Source: Rhizomys pruinosus
Taxonomy: Eukaryota; Chordata; Mammalia; Rodentia; Spalacidae
Assembly: GCA_009823505.1 (NCBI GenBank)
Contig: VZQC01010425.1
Span: forward strand, 3,267,810 to 3,331,809
Direction: 5' to 3'
Length of the DNA: 64,000 nt
Shown here: positions 46,556 to 58,567 of the stretch, piece after piece
Position numbering within the stretch: the first letter of the stretch is position 1
How the letters are laid out: the number at the start of each line of letters is the position of its first letter
Position numbers and translations under genes: made by a program
The notes under the pieces: generated by a model
What the model saw: the letters and a program-made list of their open reading frames with translations, nothing else
Told to the model about the DNA's origin: nothing
Databases searched by the model: none

Positions 46556-47224
46556 ATTCACCCTTCCCTCCCTCCCTCCTTCCCTCCTCCCATCCCCATT
46601 CTAGGTGTCAGGCAATTGCACTCAGAAGAGTACGGCTAGGCCAGGTGTAAACTGGTCCTAGCTCATCAGGTGCCAGCTTGTACTCAGTCACCATGGGGGA
46701 GGGGGTCAGCATCATCAGTGTAACCACAGTCCCAAGGGCCCTGAAATGATAGCAGCATGAAGGTCCCTGCTCTACATTCTCCCATGAAGGATCCCAGGAG
46801 CCCCCGCTCCACCCGCTCCCCTACGAGGGATCCCATTTCCCCCTTCTCCACATCTGGCCACGCCCTTGACAGAAAAGACACTAATAGTGGGACGGTTTGT
46901 GGCTGTGCTGCTGCCAGTACTAAAGATAAACACTGCTTTGAGGGGACACAGGCAGAAGCACTTAGGTAAGAGAAAAGACAAATTAATTAGCTTGTCAAAT
47001 CCTCAGCTAGCACAAAGGGAGACTTTTGCATAAGGAAGCCTGTTCCCCAACAGGCAGAGCGTCCATTTCTTTCCATAGCTTCCTGTTCTGAAGGTGTCAG
47101 CACAGATTTTACAATGATTATATAAGATGGATGGAAGAATAGCATGTGACACTAAATAAGTCAAACTTGTATGTGTGAGGGTCTAGATGTTACAATCTTG
47201 AAGCATGATACCATTTTATTTTTA
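46556..47224 (-). other. Mirrored CCCT tract and unique sequence
   Basis: The complement of about 27,454-28,135. A small deletion (atgaaggtccctgctctacattctcccatg, missing bases relative to the left) changes one frame. Confidence 0.85.
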
Positions 47225-47455
47225 AATTTTTAAAATTTTTTAAATTTAATTATTTTTTATGTGGTATGAATGTATTGTACTGCTTGTAGGTTGGTGCACC
47301 CGTGGTCATGCAATCCGCGGAGGTCAGAAGAGGGCTCGGATCCCCTGAACTGGAGTAAAGACGGTTCTTAGCCACCATGTGGTGTAGGAATTGAACCCAG
47401 GTCCTCTGCAGGCAGTCGGTGCTCTTAACCGCTGGGCCATCCTCTCCGCCCCGCA
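47225..47455 (-). mobile_element. Mirrored B2 SINE, indel-scarred
   Basis: The complement of the B2 at 27,214-27,453, with single-base losses throughout (gtggtatgaatg, gatcccctgaactgg). Confidence 0.9.
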
Positions 47456-47937
47456 TTTTTTTTTTTTAAAACATACAACCGCTCAATGATATTGAATGCA
47501 AAATTGTGATAAAAACAGAAATAATAGGCTTTTTAAATCTTCAAAAGCACATTTCAGCTTGATTGAGCATTTTAATGTTAGATTTTGCTGTCAATCATGA
47601 TTTGAATTTTGCTGACTATCCTGAAGATGCATGTGCAGCTAATTCTCAGACGACTTACTGTATGCACCGTTCCCACCACACGTGACCCTTCTATTAATGC
47701 TCACTGTAATATTCTCTTGGAGGGGAAAGTTGGAAGGAGAAAGAACTAAAAACCTCTTGTGTGGATCCCATAATTTCACTGAAAATTACTCCATAAGTTG
47801 TAATTATATTGTGTGAGGAAACAGAAGCCTTTCAAATTTTCTGCTATAATACCGGTTCACATCCTCTATCCCCATATGACCATATTTGGCTGTGACACAT
47901 ACAACTCTGAAAACTGCCTCAAATGATTTTTTATTAT
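47456..47937 (-). other. Mirrored unique sequence
   Basis: The complement of 26,739-27,213 with few or no differences. Confidence 0.88.
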
Positions 47938-48075
47938 AAGCCAGGGTGTGGTGGTGAACACTTTAATCCCAGCCCTTGGAGGAAGCACAGACAGGCAAAT
48001 GAATTCATATGTCTGAGGCCAGCCAGGGCTAGCTACAGAGTGAGATCCCGTCTCAACAACCAAACAAACAAAAAA
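47938..48075 (+). mobile_element. Mirrored B1 SINE
   Basis: The complement of the B1 at 26,590-26,738. It reads ccagggtgtggtggtgaaca ... gagatcccgtctcaacaacc. Confidence 0.9.
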
Positions 48076-48926
48076 CTACAACAAAAGGCCTTTACCAAAA
48101 TCTCATTTTCTACTGCTTCTGTGGTGTGATTTTTTTTTTTCAAAATTAAAATAATAAAAAAAGTTCCTTACAAAAATCTTCAACCTATAATGATGAACAT
48201 AGTTGCTATGTTGGTACAGCAGATGTTATATACAAAGAGCCACATTATAGAGCTGTAATTCATGACTTTTCTGAGCAAAGGTGGAGGCAAACTTGTGCTC
48301 AGAAACCAAAAAAAGAAAGAAAAAAAAAAAAAAAAAAAAAAAAAATCCATCAGAAGGCAGATTGCAATTTCAGCCACAGCATCACCATCTTCTTTTCCCC
48401 TTCTGAACTGAGGCACAGGCCTCCATTGCAGCTCTTCCGCTGGTCCCTCTCATGTCTGAGATTTCCTGAGATTAATGACCCTAGACCACCATAGAACCAA
48501 CCTTTCTGTCCGGAACCTTAGCTTCTTCCAAGGGTGCTGTTACTAAGGTTATCCGAGGAACACTCCATCTACTTTTCTGTCAAAGATGTCTTTCCTTCAC
48601 AGATGGAATGCCGGGCTTCTGCAGTCTTCACTTTGGGTAACTGGCTCTGTGTCCTGGAAGGGTACACTATTAGAGTCCATCAGACGACAGGGCAGAATTT
48701 ATGTGAAAATGTTGTCCATGCAAAAATGATGCCAAAATTCTAGCACTCCCAGCTTCCCCATTTTTTTTTTTAAAGGAGTTTTAAATAGAAGGAAACTAGG
48801 GCAGTTGCAGGCCAAGTGACTTTGTGAGTTGACTGTCCTGATTGTCACTGCCCTTGTGGGGGCCACCAAGTCCACAGGAGAGTGGAAAGCAGGCGAAGTG
48901 TGAGTCTTATTTTCTCTGTCCGCCTT
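48076..48926 (-). other. Mirrored unique sequence with expanded A run
   Basis: The complement of about 25,741-26,589. At 48,300-48,346 a run of about 30 As with flanking noise replaces a shorter T run in the left arm (26,327-26,335). Confidence 0.85.
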
Positions 48927-49254
48927 TTTTTTTTTTTTTTTTTTTTTGGTGTTTTCGAGACAGGGATCTCCTTTACCCCAGCTGTCCTGGAACTCACTAC
49001 CCTCGAGATCCACCCCATGCCCACGCCTTGTAGAACTTACAGGATTCTGCTGCCTCTAAAGCATAGTCATTGTCTTGCATTTTTTTCAGCTTTTTTTTTT
49101 TTTTGTTGGTGTTTTTGAGACAGGGTCTCTCCCTGTAGCCCCAGCTGGCCATGGAACCTCACTCTGTAGACCAGGCTGGCCTTGAACTACAAGGATCACC
49201 TGCCTCTGCCTCCCAAGTGACTAGATTAAAGGCATGTGTCACCACACTCAGCCA
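48927..49254 (-). mobile_element. Mirrored pair of B1 SINEs
   Basis: B1 elements at 48,927-49,090 and 49,092-49,254 mirror 25,429-25,740. The first has an irregular body, the second is mostly intact. Confidence 0.88.
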
Positions 49255-50166
49255 TTTTTAACCTTTTTATGTACTTCCCTGATTCTGTGAAACACACTTT
49301 CCAGAATTCAAAGGAAAAAAAAATATGTCTCTATTTTCCTAATTTTGATCCTCATCATTCTAAAGTTGTGAATCCAAAGAAATCTGAGTCCAGATTTCCT
49401 AGTCCCTGCAGCGTCTGCCCTGAGGAGTCTTCTGGAGGAATCCTCCCTGGCTGCTCTTCAGATCATGCTGGTTCTTGCCTTGCACACTGGCTTGGAAGGT
49501 GCAGAGTATGGATGAGATACTCATGGACTGACACGAGCTCTGGAAAAGGAGACTTGAGCTCTTCTTTTATTTAAAAAATATCAGAGAAGTGTGTGTGGTG
49601 TTGTGTGTGTGTGTGGTGTGTGGGGGGTGGAGTTAGAAGAGTAATCAGAATGTATTCTATGCATGTCTAAAATTTTCAAGGAGCAAAAGTCATCAAATTA
49701 GCAATTGTGAGAGTGTAGGAAATAAACTGTGAGATCCAGCCAGACTTATGGGAGGAGTTCAGGACTGATGTGCCTGCCGGCTGCCTTCAGGGTACCCCAC
49801 CCTAGTCTCCCATCTCACTTCAGGGTGAACCTCTGGCTTCCAATCTGTCCTAATTGTTTAAGACAAGACTCTGACACCCAAGGTCCAAAGCCACCTTGAA
49901 TATCACTAATGAGTCTATACCCCAAAGAGTAGATTTGAAAATGCAATCTTGACAGATTTTTTAAATGCAACCCAAACCTCATAAGGGACAATGCTAAAAA
50001 AAAAAAAGAAGTCTTGTGTAGCCTTGATACAGGCAGAGAATTGCTCTTTTAGTATGGGATCAGGGCTTCCCTCCCTCCTGTTTGGGAGAATTAGCGTATT
50101 ATGTAAATTACTTTACAAACGTGGTGAAGATGTCATTAATAAAACATGAAAGCAGAATCCGTGTCG
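49255..50166 (-). other. Outer end of the right arm
   Basis: The complement of 24,517-25,428. The (CA)n site appears as an interrupted GT run at 49,589-49,628. Confidence 0.9.
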
Positions 50167-50167
50167 N
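50167..50167. other. Single N, contig join
   Basis: One ambiguous base marks the exact end of the right arm and the start of a visibly noisier sequence. Confidence 0.95.
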
Positions 50168-52267
50168 CTTTTTACCTCTTCTGGATTTTTTTGTCCTCTT
50201 AGGCCTTCTGTCTATTGCTATCTTTACGGTGTTTATGCGACCATGTGTTCAATTTTAGCTTTCTGTGACAAGGGAAGGGAAGGGACAGCCTTGCTTTAGA
50301 CAACCTCCACCAATTCCAGAGACAAGGTTCCTTGACATTGGTGATCAGGAGAGAACAGAATCCTGTACACTCCCTAGCCCAATGTGGGGGCCGGACCGTT
50401 ACGCTTCAATTAAGGGAATGCCACTCACTTGGCTAGAGGACTCCTTGGTCTTTTATAATTTTCCAAATCCGCCTTCTAAGCCCGGGTCGGTAATTAAAGG
50501 AAATCGGCCTGGGCTCCCACGGGGAATTCGGTCTTGACAATAAATGGGGCCCTGCCAGATTCTGGGAAAAAGCAGTTGCACAGCTTTTAGGGGGGTAAAA
50601 AAAATAAGGGGAAACTGTCGGTGCACTTTGTCCTTCAAGGAGTTGTCATGGGTCAAAAAACACCTTGAACTGGATGGCTCGAAGTGGGGGGGGGGTAGGA
50701 AATTAAAAAGGGGAGGTCGGCGAAAGTGCTGGAGTAAAGGGGGTAACTGCGCCTAAAACTAGTTCTGAAGGCTGGAAAGGAGTCCCAGCATGCGGAAGGA
50801 ACTGGAGACTTGGGGGGTAAAAGGGGTGGAATACGGAGGGGAGGAGGGGGAATAAGGGATGGGATTGGTGGGGGGGACGGGGACCCGGGAAGGGGGGACC
50901 AATGTGCTTACGTATACGGTCCTGGAGACTGTTTCCCGAGAAGAGCTCCTCAACCATGATCAAGTTGGGTCACATAAAGAAAGGATGAAGAAGGTCACAG
51001 CTGAGAGGGGGGGGGGGTACTTACTTAGAAAACAGAAACAACTAATAAAAGAAAATCCGAGTTCCAATGGCGGGGGTGATCAATAATACACGCAGGGGTC
51101 GTCAACAAAGGAACCTGATCTTTGTGTACGAGACGGGCGAACAGGGAAACACCGTCATCTGTGGGGGGGGTTAAAGAATGGGTCAATGTCACGTGCGCTT
51201 CAGGGGACGAACATGTACAAAACAGGTAATTTGAAAGACAACAGACAATCCGCCATAATTCGCAAAAAAACTTGTGTCCTAGTACATCAATGAAAAGGCG
51301 GGGAAAAAGGCCGCTATATTTTTCAGAGATTCTGGTATTTGAAAAAAAGGGGAGGGTTGGTGATTGGGAGCTGGTGTTTTGTTTAAGAGGGGGGGGGGGG
51401 GAGGGGGGAAAAGGGATGTTTTTTAATACGGGTCGACCCCTGTTGGCATCAGAATCAGTTTGCCGGCTGTTTCAGAAATCCAAAAAGAAATGGAGCTGCA
51501 TCCCTGACAAAAAGAACAGAAAGAAGCGAGCGGGGCACGATTATAACAACACGCGACCAGAAACCCTCAAAAATATAAAAAATCAAGGGAAGGAGAAGAG
51601 AAAAGGAAAGGGGAAAAAGAAAAAAGAAAAAAAAAAAAAAAAAAAAAAAGAGGCATGAAAAAGAGGACCATTAATTTAAGGTCACAAAAAGGAACAAAAA
51701 TCCCTCAAATAGTTAATCTTATGTTACTCCAACTCAAAAAATCGCGGTCCAAACCGGGAAGAAACAGCAAGATGGGTCGATTGATTTAGACAAACGGATA
51801 CATAACATTTTGGGGGGGTATCAGGCATACTTTGAGGGGGGTGGAGAAAATGGTAAGGCGCAGTCAGGAAAGAAAAATTGGGCCTAAGTATAAACAAGCG
51901 CAACACAGAAAAAACCTAAGGATTAAGGATGACGAAACTTGACGGGAACTAATAGCCCAGCAGACATAAGAAGAAGGGCTATAAACGGTAAATAAACTGA
52001 AAGCCAAAGACAGGGAGTTAGATACTAAAATAAAGAGGGGGACCGGAATAGTGGCGTACGGCGGTAGGCAGAAGTAATAAGCATATCGCCGTTTCGGTTA
52101 CTTTTAGTTCGGGATTAACGCTCTCTGGTTTGCCAATTTGGGGAACGCCATAAACGACCATAGGGTTACAAAAGACCAAAAAGAACGTATTTAGGGGGCG
52201 AAAGAAGGAAAAAAACCCACCACACTAATTATGAAAAAGGAGAGAAAAAAGGGGGAAAAGAAAGAAA

Positions 52268-52270
52268 AAG

Positions 52271-52352
<82 letters not shown>
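52268..52352 (+). repeat. Poly(A) run of about 85 bases
   Basis: An unusually long uninterrupted A run inside purine-rich sequence. Its length is likely unreliable given the surrounding quality. Confidence 0.9.
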
Positions 52353-52354
<2 letters not shown>

Positions 52355-53014
52355 AAAAGGAAAAAAAAGGAAGAAAAGAAAAAGGGGGAAAGAAAGAAAA
52401 GAAAGGGAAAGAGAAAAAAAAAGAGGGGGGAAAAAAAAAAAGAAAAAAAAGAAGCAACGAGAAAAAACACAGGGGAGAGGAAAAGCCAACAACAAAAGAG
52501 AGGAAAGAGAAATAGAGTTCAAACCTGAAGCAGACCGTGTGTTTTTATCAAGCCTGCGATAATAATAGTTAATAACGGAGTCCAGAAGTAAAAGAAAAGT
52601 CCGAGTAGTATTGAGTACGTAAGGCTAAGGTACTAGACACCTCGCGAAAAAGTATGGTCCACACAACTTGACAACACGAGGGAACAACGAGTTAAGGTGC
52701 ACTTTAGATTGTCAAAATAAAATCCAAACATTCAACAACATCTACAAAGTTTGTTCTGAGGGCTGAGGGGGAATGAGTGGGGACACAGTAATAAAACCCA
52801 ATTCATGCGATTAGCAAAAGAAGAAGAGGGGTACCTGGGTCTTATTTGTGGGGTTAAATCTAGATCTTTGCAGTATACTGCGGCGGATGAAGGAGCTAGG
52901 GGGTTGTTTCTGTAACGACCAACTTTTATTTTTAAATTTGTTTATTTTATTTAATTCTTGTTTTTTTTTTTTGTTTTTTTTTTGGTCTTTGTTGTTATAA
53001 TTTCGGATAAGGAC

Positions 53015-53250
53015 AAAAAAAAGGTCTACCCTCCGCTATGTAGATAAGATCCCAGCTGTACCTGAAAGAAGCTCCAGTCACTGATAGACGACATGCTGGG
53101 AAGCTGAAAGGAGCTGGGAGACATTGAACTCACAAAGAGGATCCCCTGGAGCCTAGGCAACTCTTGCCGGGGGGTCCCAAGGTGCTAGGTAATGAAAAGA
53201 AAGAGGGGAATAAAGGCGTGTGCCAAGGTGCCACCAACGCCTGGCTGGAC
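53015..53250 (-). mobile_element. B1 SINE, severely indel-scarred
   Basis: The expected B1 words occur in order (cccagctgt, gaactcaca, cccaaggtgctag, aaaggcgtgtgcc, cctggctgg), separated by extra bases. The element is stretched well beyond its normal ~140 bp. Confidence 0.75.
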
Positions 53251-54295
53251 ATGGGGGGGGGGGATTTTTTTGGTTTCAAGGCCAAGAGAGGGTTTTAAAG
53301 ATGTAATTGACGCTGATTTGTGGTGGGACATTTCATCAGGTCAATACAAAAATTCGGGCAATCCAAAGACTAGACCCCCGGCCGCACCGTGGCCCCCGGG
53401 TGTGCCGGTGGGGTCCCGACAGGAAGGAAAACTCCCCCCCACCCCACCAGAACGCATGAATGAACCTTAAATCTGCAAAACAATTAGTTATTCAGTGAAG
53501 AACTTTTCTACAATCTCTTTATAAGAAAAAGGGGATTTTCGAGCAAAAGAAAGGTTTAAACTGTTGAAAGGGGGAGGAGAAAGCAGAAAGTATCAATCAC
53601 GGGCTAAATTATCGCGATTGGTCGTGGTCGTTTATGCAGGAGAGATCAAGGTTCGGACACAAACTTTTCTAGTCTAGTTTTATTAGTTATTTTGTTTGTG
53701 CCAGATCAGGTATTGGGTTGTTGGTTTATAATTGGTTATATAAAAAATATTATGGAAAATTAAGTTGAGTATGTCACTTCCATTTGCAAAAAAATCATGT
53801 CACTGAACATTCTCACTAAAGAAGATCACGTACACGAAATCGGAATCACTCTCCAACACAAAATTTGACAATATATGCATGCCACAAAATAGAAATCAGA
53901 GGTTTTATAGCATACTTTTCGGCCTTAATGATTTTTAATTTTCTTTTACGGGCTGAAAGACTGATCGTGTTTGAAAGGCTGTCCTCCTTGGCAGGGCCCA
54001 CAAAACAATGACCAAGCCAATTTCAGTCTGCCCTTAGTGTGTCCTACAACTGGGGTTGTATCCCTTCCCTGGCACCGAAATGAGGAAGGTCCATAAGGCA
54101 CTTGAGAAGGTCGCGTGAAAAAGAATGAACACATCTGTAATGAGATATACTAAAAAAAGAAAATAATTGACACTACATATGCTGACAATAAACTAATCTA
54201 ACCACTAGACAATAGTCAACAAACTACAAAATTCACATCACGAAAAAAGGGAAATCCAGACTTTTAAAAATTAGCTAAAAGACTTTGAAAAGATG

Positions 54296-54605
54296 AGTGG
54301 GCTGGGAGAGATGTGCCTAGATAAGGTTAAGAGCATGACTGGCTTATGGCAGAGGGACTGGGTTCAGAAAAATCCCCCAGAGCGGATGAGGAAGAGAAGA
54401 AAGGAGCGGCAAGTAAGAACCATGCTGTAACTCGGCAGTTCCATCAGTAACTCCATTCCAAGAGGAATCCAAGACTCATGCCTCTTGACCTCTGCAAAAG
54501 GGCATTGCGGACGACAAGGGGGTGACAGACGCTTCGGCTAGCAGAACGTGAGACAGAGCTCAGTGGAAAACAAAAGACAGTACAAAAAAAATTAAAGTAG
54601 AAATG
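54296..54605 (+). mobile_element. B2 SINE, severely indel-scarred
   Basis: The order of B2 words is kept (gggctgggagagatg, ggttaagagca, gactgggttca, aagaaccatgctgtaact, gacctctgca, acagtac), with insertions throughout. Its tail leads to a run of about 33 As near 54,638-54,671. Confidence 0.75.
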
Positions 54606-54637
54606 ATTAAAAAAAATGGAAAAAGAAAAAAAAAATG

Positions 54638-54673
<36 letters not shown>

Positions 54674-55076
54674 AGGGGAAAAAAAAAAAGGGAAGGAAAC
54701 AGGAAAGACAAAAAAGGACAACTCGAAGGAAAGGGGATAGATATCTTAAATCTAAGAAAGAAAGTAATAGAATAATTCGGAGAGAGCCTGGGAATGTAAG
54801 CTCAGTGGAGTGTAGAAGTGCTGTACCCCCTATCTTTTGGAATTATCTTAATAGTTTTATTTTCCCAGATTTTGGTATTTTGAATTATATGTGGGAGTGG
54901 TATAATTATTCCATATTGGGAATAAGATAAAGGGGGGGAAAATCAAAGTGGACAAAAAACCTGAGGATGAACAAACACGGAACCCTAAAAGTTCCACAAA
55001 AATCCTGGACCACCGAACAGCAGTAATAAACCATAGTGCACTCAAAGAAAAGGTTTAAACGACTGTATAATACTTG

Positions 55077-55280
55077 TATGTAGGTGCAGATGGCACACGC
55101 CTTTACATGACTATCCTAGCACTGATGTGAGGCAGCGGTCACAGCAGCTAACATTTTGGTGAGTTCAAGTCCATCCTGGATGAGCTACATGAATTATTCC
55201 TTGTCCATACAGCCTGGGGCTAAAGGAGGACCCTGTCTCAAAAACACCAAAAAAAAACCAAAAAAAAAAAAAAAAAAAAG
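55077..55280 (+). mobile_element. B1 SINE, indel-scarred
   Basis: B1 words in order (ggcacacgcctttacatga, cctagcactgatg, gagttcaag, ggaccctgtctcaaaaacacc) with extra bases, followed by an A run. Confidence 0.78.
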
Positions 55281-55552
55281 ACTTGAGAAAAGATGCAAGA
55301 CAGGACTTGTGTAAGACAAGAATCCATGAGCTCTGACAGAGGGGGGGGCATGAGGGTGGGCATCGATGGGGGAATGAGTGAGTTCCAGGACAGCTGGGGC
55401 TATAAGGAGTCCCTGTCTCGAAAACACCAAAAAAAAAAAAAAAAAAAAAAAAAGACTGAGAAAAAGATGCAAGACAGGACTTGTATGACAGAATCCATGA
55501 CCTCTGACAGGGGGTGGGGGGGCATGAGGGGTGGCATGATGGGGGAATGAGT
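55205..55552 (+). repeat. Tandem duplication of a B1 tail plus flank, unit about 175 bp
   Basis: Two successive units each contain a B1 3' end (cagctggggctat / cagcctggggcta), an A run of about 20, and a flank with gatgcaagacaggacttgt, ctctgacag and gggggaatgagt. The first flank is at about 55,280-55,373, the second at about 55,454-55,552. Confidence 0.85.
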
Positions 55553-55639
55553 CTAAATTTGATTAAGAAATGTTGTATGAAATGTGCTTGATAAAAACTA
55601 AAAATCAAAATCCAAATTACAAAAAAAAGGGAGGGAGAT

Positions 55640-55790
55640 AAGGAAAGGAAGGAAGGAGGAAGGAAGGAAGGAAGGAAGGAAGGAAGGAAGGAAGGAAGGA
55701 GGAAGGAAAGAGAGGGGAGAAAGAAGGAAGGAAGGAAGGGAGGAGGAAGGAAGGGAAGTGGTAGAGAGGGGGGAAGGAAGGGAGGAAGGT
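55640..55790 (+). repeat. (GGAA)n purine microsatellite
   Basis: About 150 bp of GGAA, GAAG and GGGA units. Confidence 0.95.
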
Positions 55791-55945
55791 TTTTTTTTGG
55801 TGTTTTTGAGACAGGGTCTCTTTATAGCCCCAGCTGTCCTGGAACTCACTCTGTAGACCAGGCTGGCCTTGAACTCACAAAGTTCCGCCTGCCTCTGCCT
55901 CCCAAGTGCTAGTATTAAAGGCGTGTGCCACCACACCAGGATTCT
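55791..55945 (-). mobile_element. B1 SINE
   Basis: A clean complement of B1 (gagacagggtctctttatag ... attaaaggcgtgtgccacca). The adjacent purine tract is likely grown from its tail. Confidence 0.93.
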
Positions 55946-56249
55946 CAGTCTTTCAACCTTTTTGGTGCACAGGTTTACTGTTTTGGTCAGTTCTTTGAAT
56001 AGGTTTTTCTCTCTCTTTTTTTGTTCCCATTTGATTTTATATTATTCCAAAATATGGAAATATACACTCCACACATAAATCAAAATTACAAAATCTGAAA
56101 ATAAACTATAAGATAATTCCAAAGCTAGGTAAGCACTCTAACTACTGAGCTACATTCCCAGCTCCGAAATCTATTATTTATTCTTAGATAAGATATCTGA
56201 GGTACAATGTTTAAGATATATTTTCAAGTCTTTTTTTTAATCTATTTTT
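55946..56249. other. AT-rich sequence with a short ID/B4-like trace
   Basis: The segment ggtaagcactctaactactg ... ccagctcc at 56,128-56,165 resembles the head of an ID/B4-type SINE in the minus orientation. The rest is unrecognised. Confidence 0.45.
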
Positions 56250-56480
56250 TTAAATTTTATTTATTTTTGTATGTGTATGAGTGTACTGTCTGCATGCAGG
56301 TCTGTGCACCCATGTCGTGCAATGCTGCAGAGGTCAGAGGAGAGTCTTGGATTCCCCTGGAACTGGAGTTCTCCTGGAACTGGAGTTACAGATGGTTCTT
56401 AGCCACCATGCTGGGGATCGAACCCAGGTCCTCTGCAAGAGCAGTCAGTGCTCTTAACCACTAGGCCATCTCTCCAGCCC
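56250..56480 (-). mobile_element. B2 SINE, duplicated-segment subtype
   Basis: A full complement of B2 with the tandem ctggaactggagttctc/ctggaactggagttaca segment. It corresponds to the plus-strand B2 at 37,409-37,640. Confidence 0.93.
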
Positions 56481-56520
56481 AACAGCACAATTTTTAAAAA
56501 ATAAATTAAGAAGTATTCTT

Positions 56521-57237
<717 letters not shown>

Positions 57238-57262
<25 letters not shown>

Positions 57263-57968
57263 ATGCCCATCACAATATTTAAAGCAGAAGCACGTCAGTA
57301 AGGATTTCCTTCTGCATAAGGTATTTTTGTAGTGTAATGTCTTAATCATATTCTACCATCAAATATTTTAGGAGTATCTTTAATGTTTAGATAGTATATT
57401 AGCAGCATACAATAATTACATTATAAGTTCTCAAGCAGAGGCAGCCTATTGCAAGGACCTTCTTTGCTGCCAGTTATCATAGGCTGTTTAAAGTTAGAAA
57501 ACAGAAGAGCAACACTGAATACTATAGAAATGCACTTTGCTCAGTAATACTTGAGTTGTTGCAATATTAGATTATCCATTTGGTTGTTACAGAAAATCCT
57601 TAACTGTAATTGATGGTTGTTGCCATAATAGTATATTGCCTGTATTTCTACCTCTAGTAATGGGCTTTATGTGCTAGATTTCAATATCCTTGAGCCTGTG
57701 CAAGTGCACAAGCCTTTTTAAAAAGAAACATGGTTTACTTGCACAAAACTGATCAGATTTGAGAGAGCGTTAATTCCCTTGAAGTGGTTTTTGTGGGTGT
57801 GAAACAAATGGTGAGAATTTGAATTGTTCCCTTATTATAATATTGAAATTAAGTCTACTTAATCTATCAAATCATATTCATGCCCTGATTTTATATACTT
57901 GTATCTATCAATAAACATTGTGATACTTGAAAAAAATATATATATAATGACCATTAAAAGTCTTTGCA
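57238..57968 (+). other. Possible 3' part of the retrocopied transcript, or unrelated
   Basis: AT-rich DNA after the L23 stop codon. It reaches a polyadenylation signal aataaa at 57,910-57,915 followed by an A run at 57,930-57,936. This could be the 3' end of a longer Rpl23 transcript or of another mRNA. No coding region is recognised. Confidence 0.4.
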
Positions 57969-58108
57969 GCGGGGCGTGGTGGCGCACGCCTTTAATCCTA
58001 GCACTTGGGAAGCACAGGCAGGTGGATCTTTGTGAGTTCAAGGCCAGCCTGGTCTACAGAGTGAGTTCCAGGACAGCTGGGGCGAAAAAAACAAAAAAAA
58101 CAGTATAT
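57969..58108 (+). mobile_element. B1 SINE
   Basis: Clean B1 (ggggcgtggtggcgcacgcc ... gacagctggggcg), shortened before the usual ccctgtctc end. Confidence 0.93.
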
Positions 58109-58128
58109 TGAATACTTGAAATTTTCTG

Positions 58129-58306
58129 CTGGGTGTGGTGGCGCATGCCTTTAATCGTAGCACTTGGGAGGCAGAGGCAGGCGGATTTCTGTGAGTTCAA
58201 GGCCAGCCTGGTCTACATAGTGAGTTCCAAGACAGCTGAGACTTTTTGAGACCTGTCTCAAAAAGACCAAAAAAAAGAAAAGAAAAGAAAAGAAAAGAAA
58301 AGAAAA
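58129..58306 (+). mobile_element. B1 SINE with (AAAAG)n tail
   Basis: A complete B1 with a tail of about seven AAAAG units at 58,270-58,305. Confidence 0.94.
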
Positions 58307-58397
58307 TTGCTAAGTAGTGTTAAGTGTTCTACTCAAAGCAATATGTATTTGAGACATTATAAAATCTATAATTTTATTTGTTAAAAATAAAAACACT

Positions 58398-58567
58398 GAG
58401 CCAGACATGGTAGCTCACACCTTTAATTCCAGCACTTGGGAGGAAGAAGCAAGTGGATCTCTCTGTAAGATTGAAGCCAGCCTGGTCTACATAGTGAGTT
58501 CCAAGCCAACGGGGGCTACAGGGAGTCCCTAATCAATGAATGAATCAATCAATCAATCAATCAATAA
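58398..58567 (+). mobile_element. B1 SINE with (AATC)n tail
   Basis: A more diverged B1 (gagccagacatggtagctca ... gggagtccct) with about seven AATC/AATG units as tail. Confidence 0.9.

Larger units (their letters stand above)
38300..50166 (-). repeat. Right arm of the large inverted repeat
   Basis: The reverse complement of 24,517-36,925. Non-repetitive stretches are nearly identical to the left arm. SINEs and microsatellites carry many one-base insertions, deletions and scrambled patches. The arm ends one base before the N at 50,167. Confidence 0.97.
50168..55560. other. Low-quality block resembling unpolished long-read sequence
   Basis: Runs of 8 to 13 Gs (for example near 50,686, 51,007, 51,389 and 53,250), very long A runs, and SINEs broken every few bases set this block apart. 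No gene can be supported. Lys-rich, Phe-rich and Gly-rich open frames here come from homopolymers. Confidence 0.85.

Noticed and set aside
38300..50166. A new class of palindromic mobile element
   Set aside because: The arms contain ordinary SINEs, a LINE-1 and intergenic DNA, with no coding capacity or terminal motif of their own. A fold-back or duplication explains them better.
52191..52522. Lys-rich and Phe-rich open frames
   Set aside because: They are translations of an ~85-base A run and neighbouring purine-rich noise.
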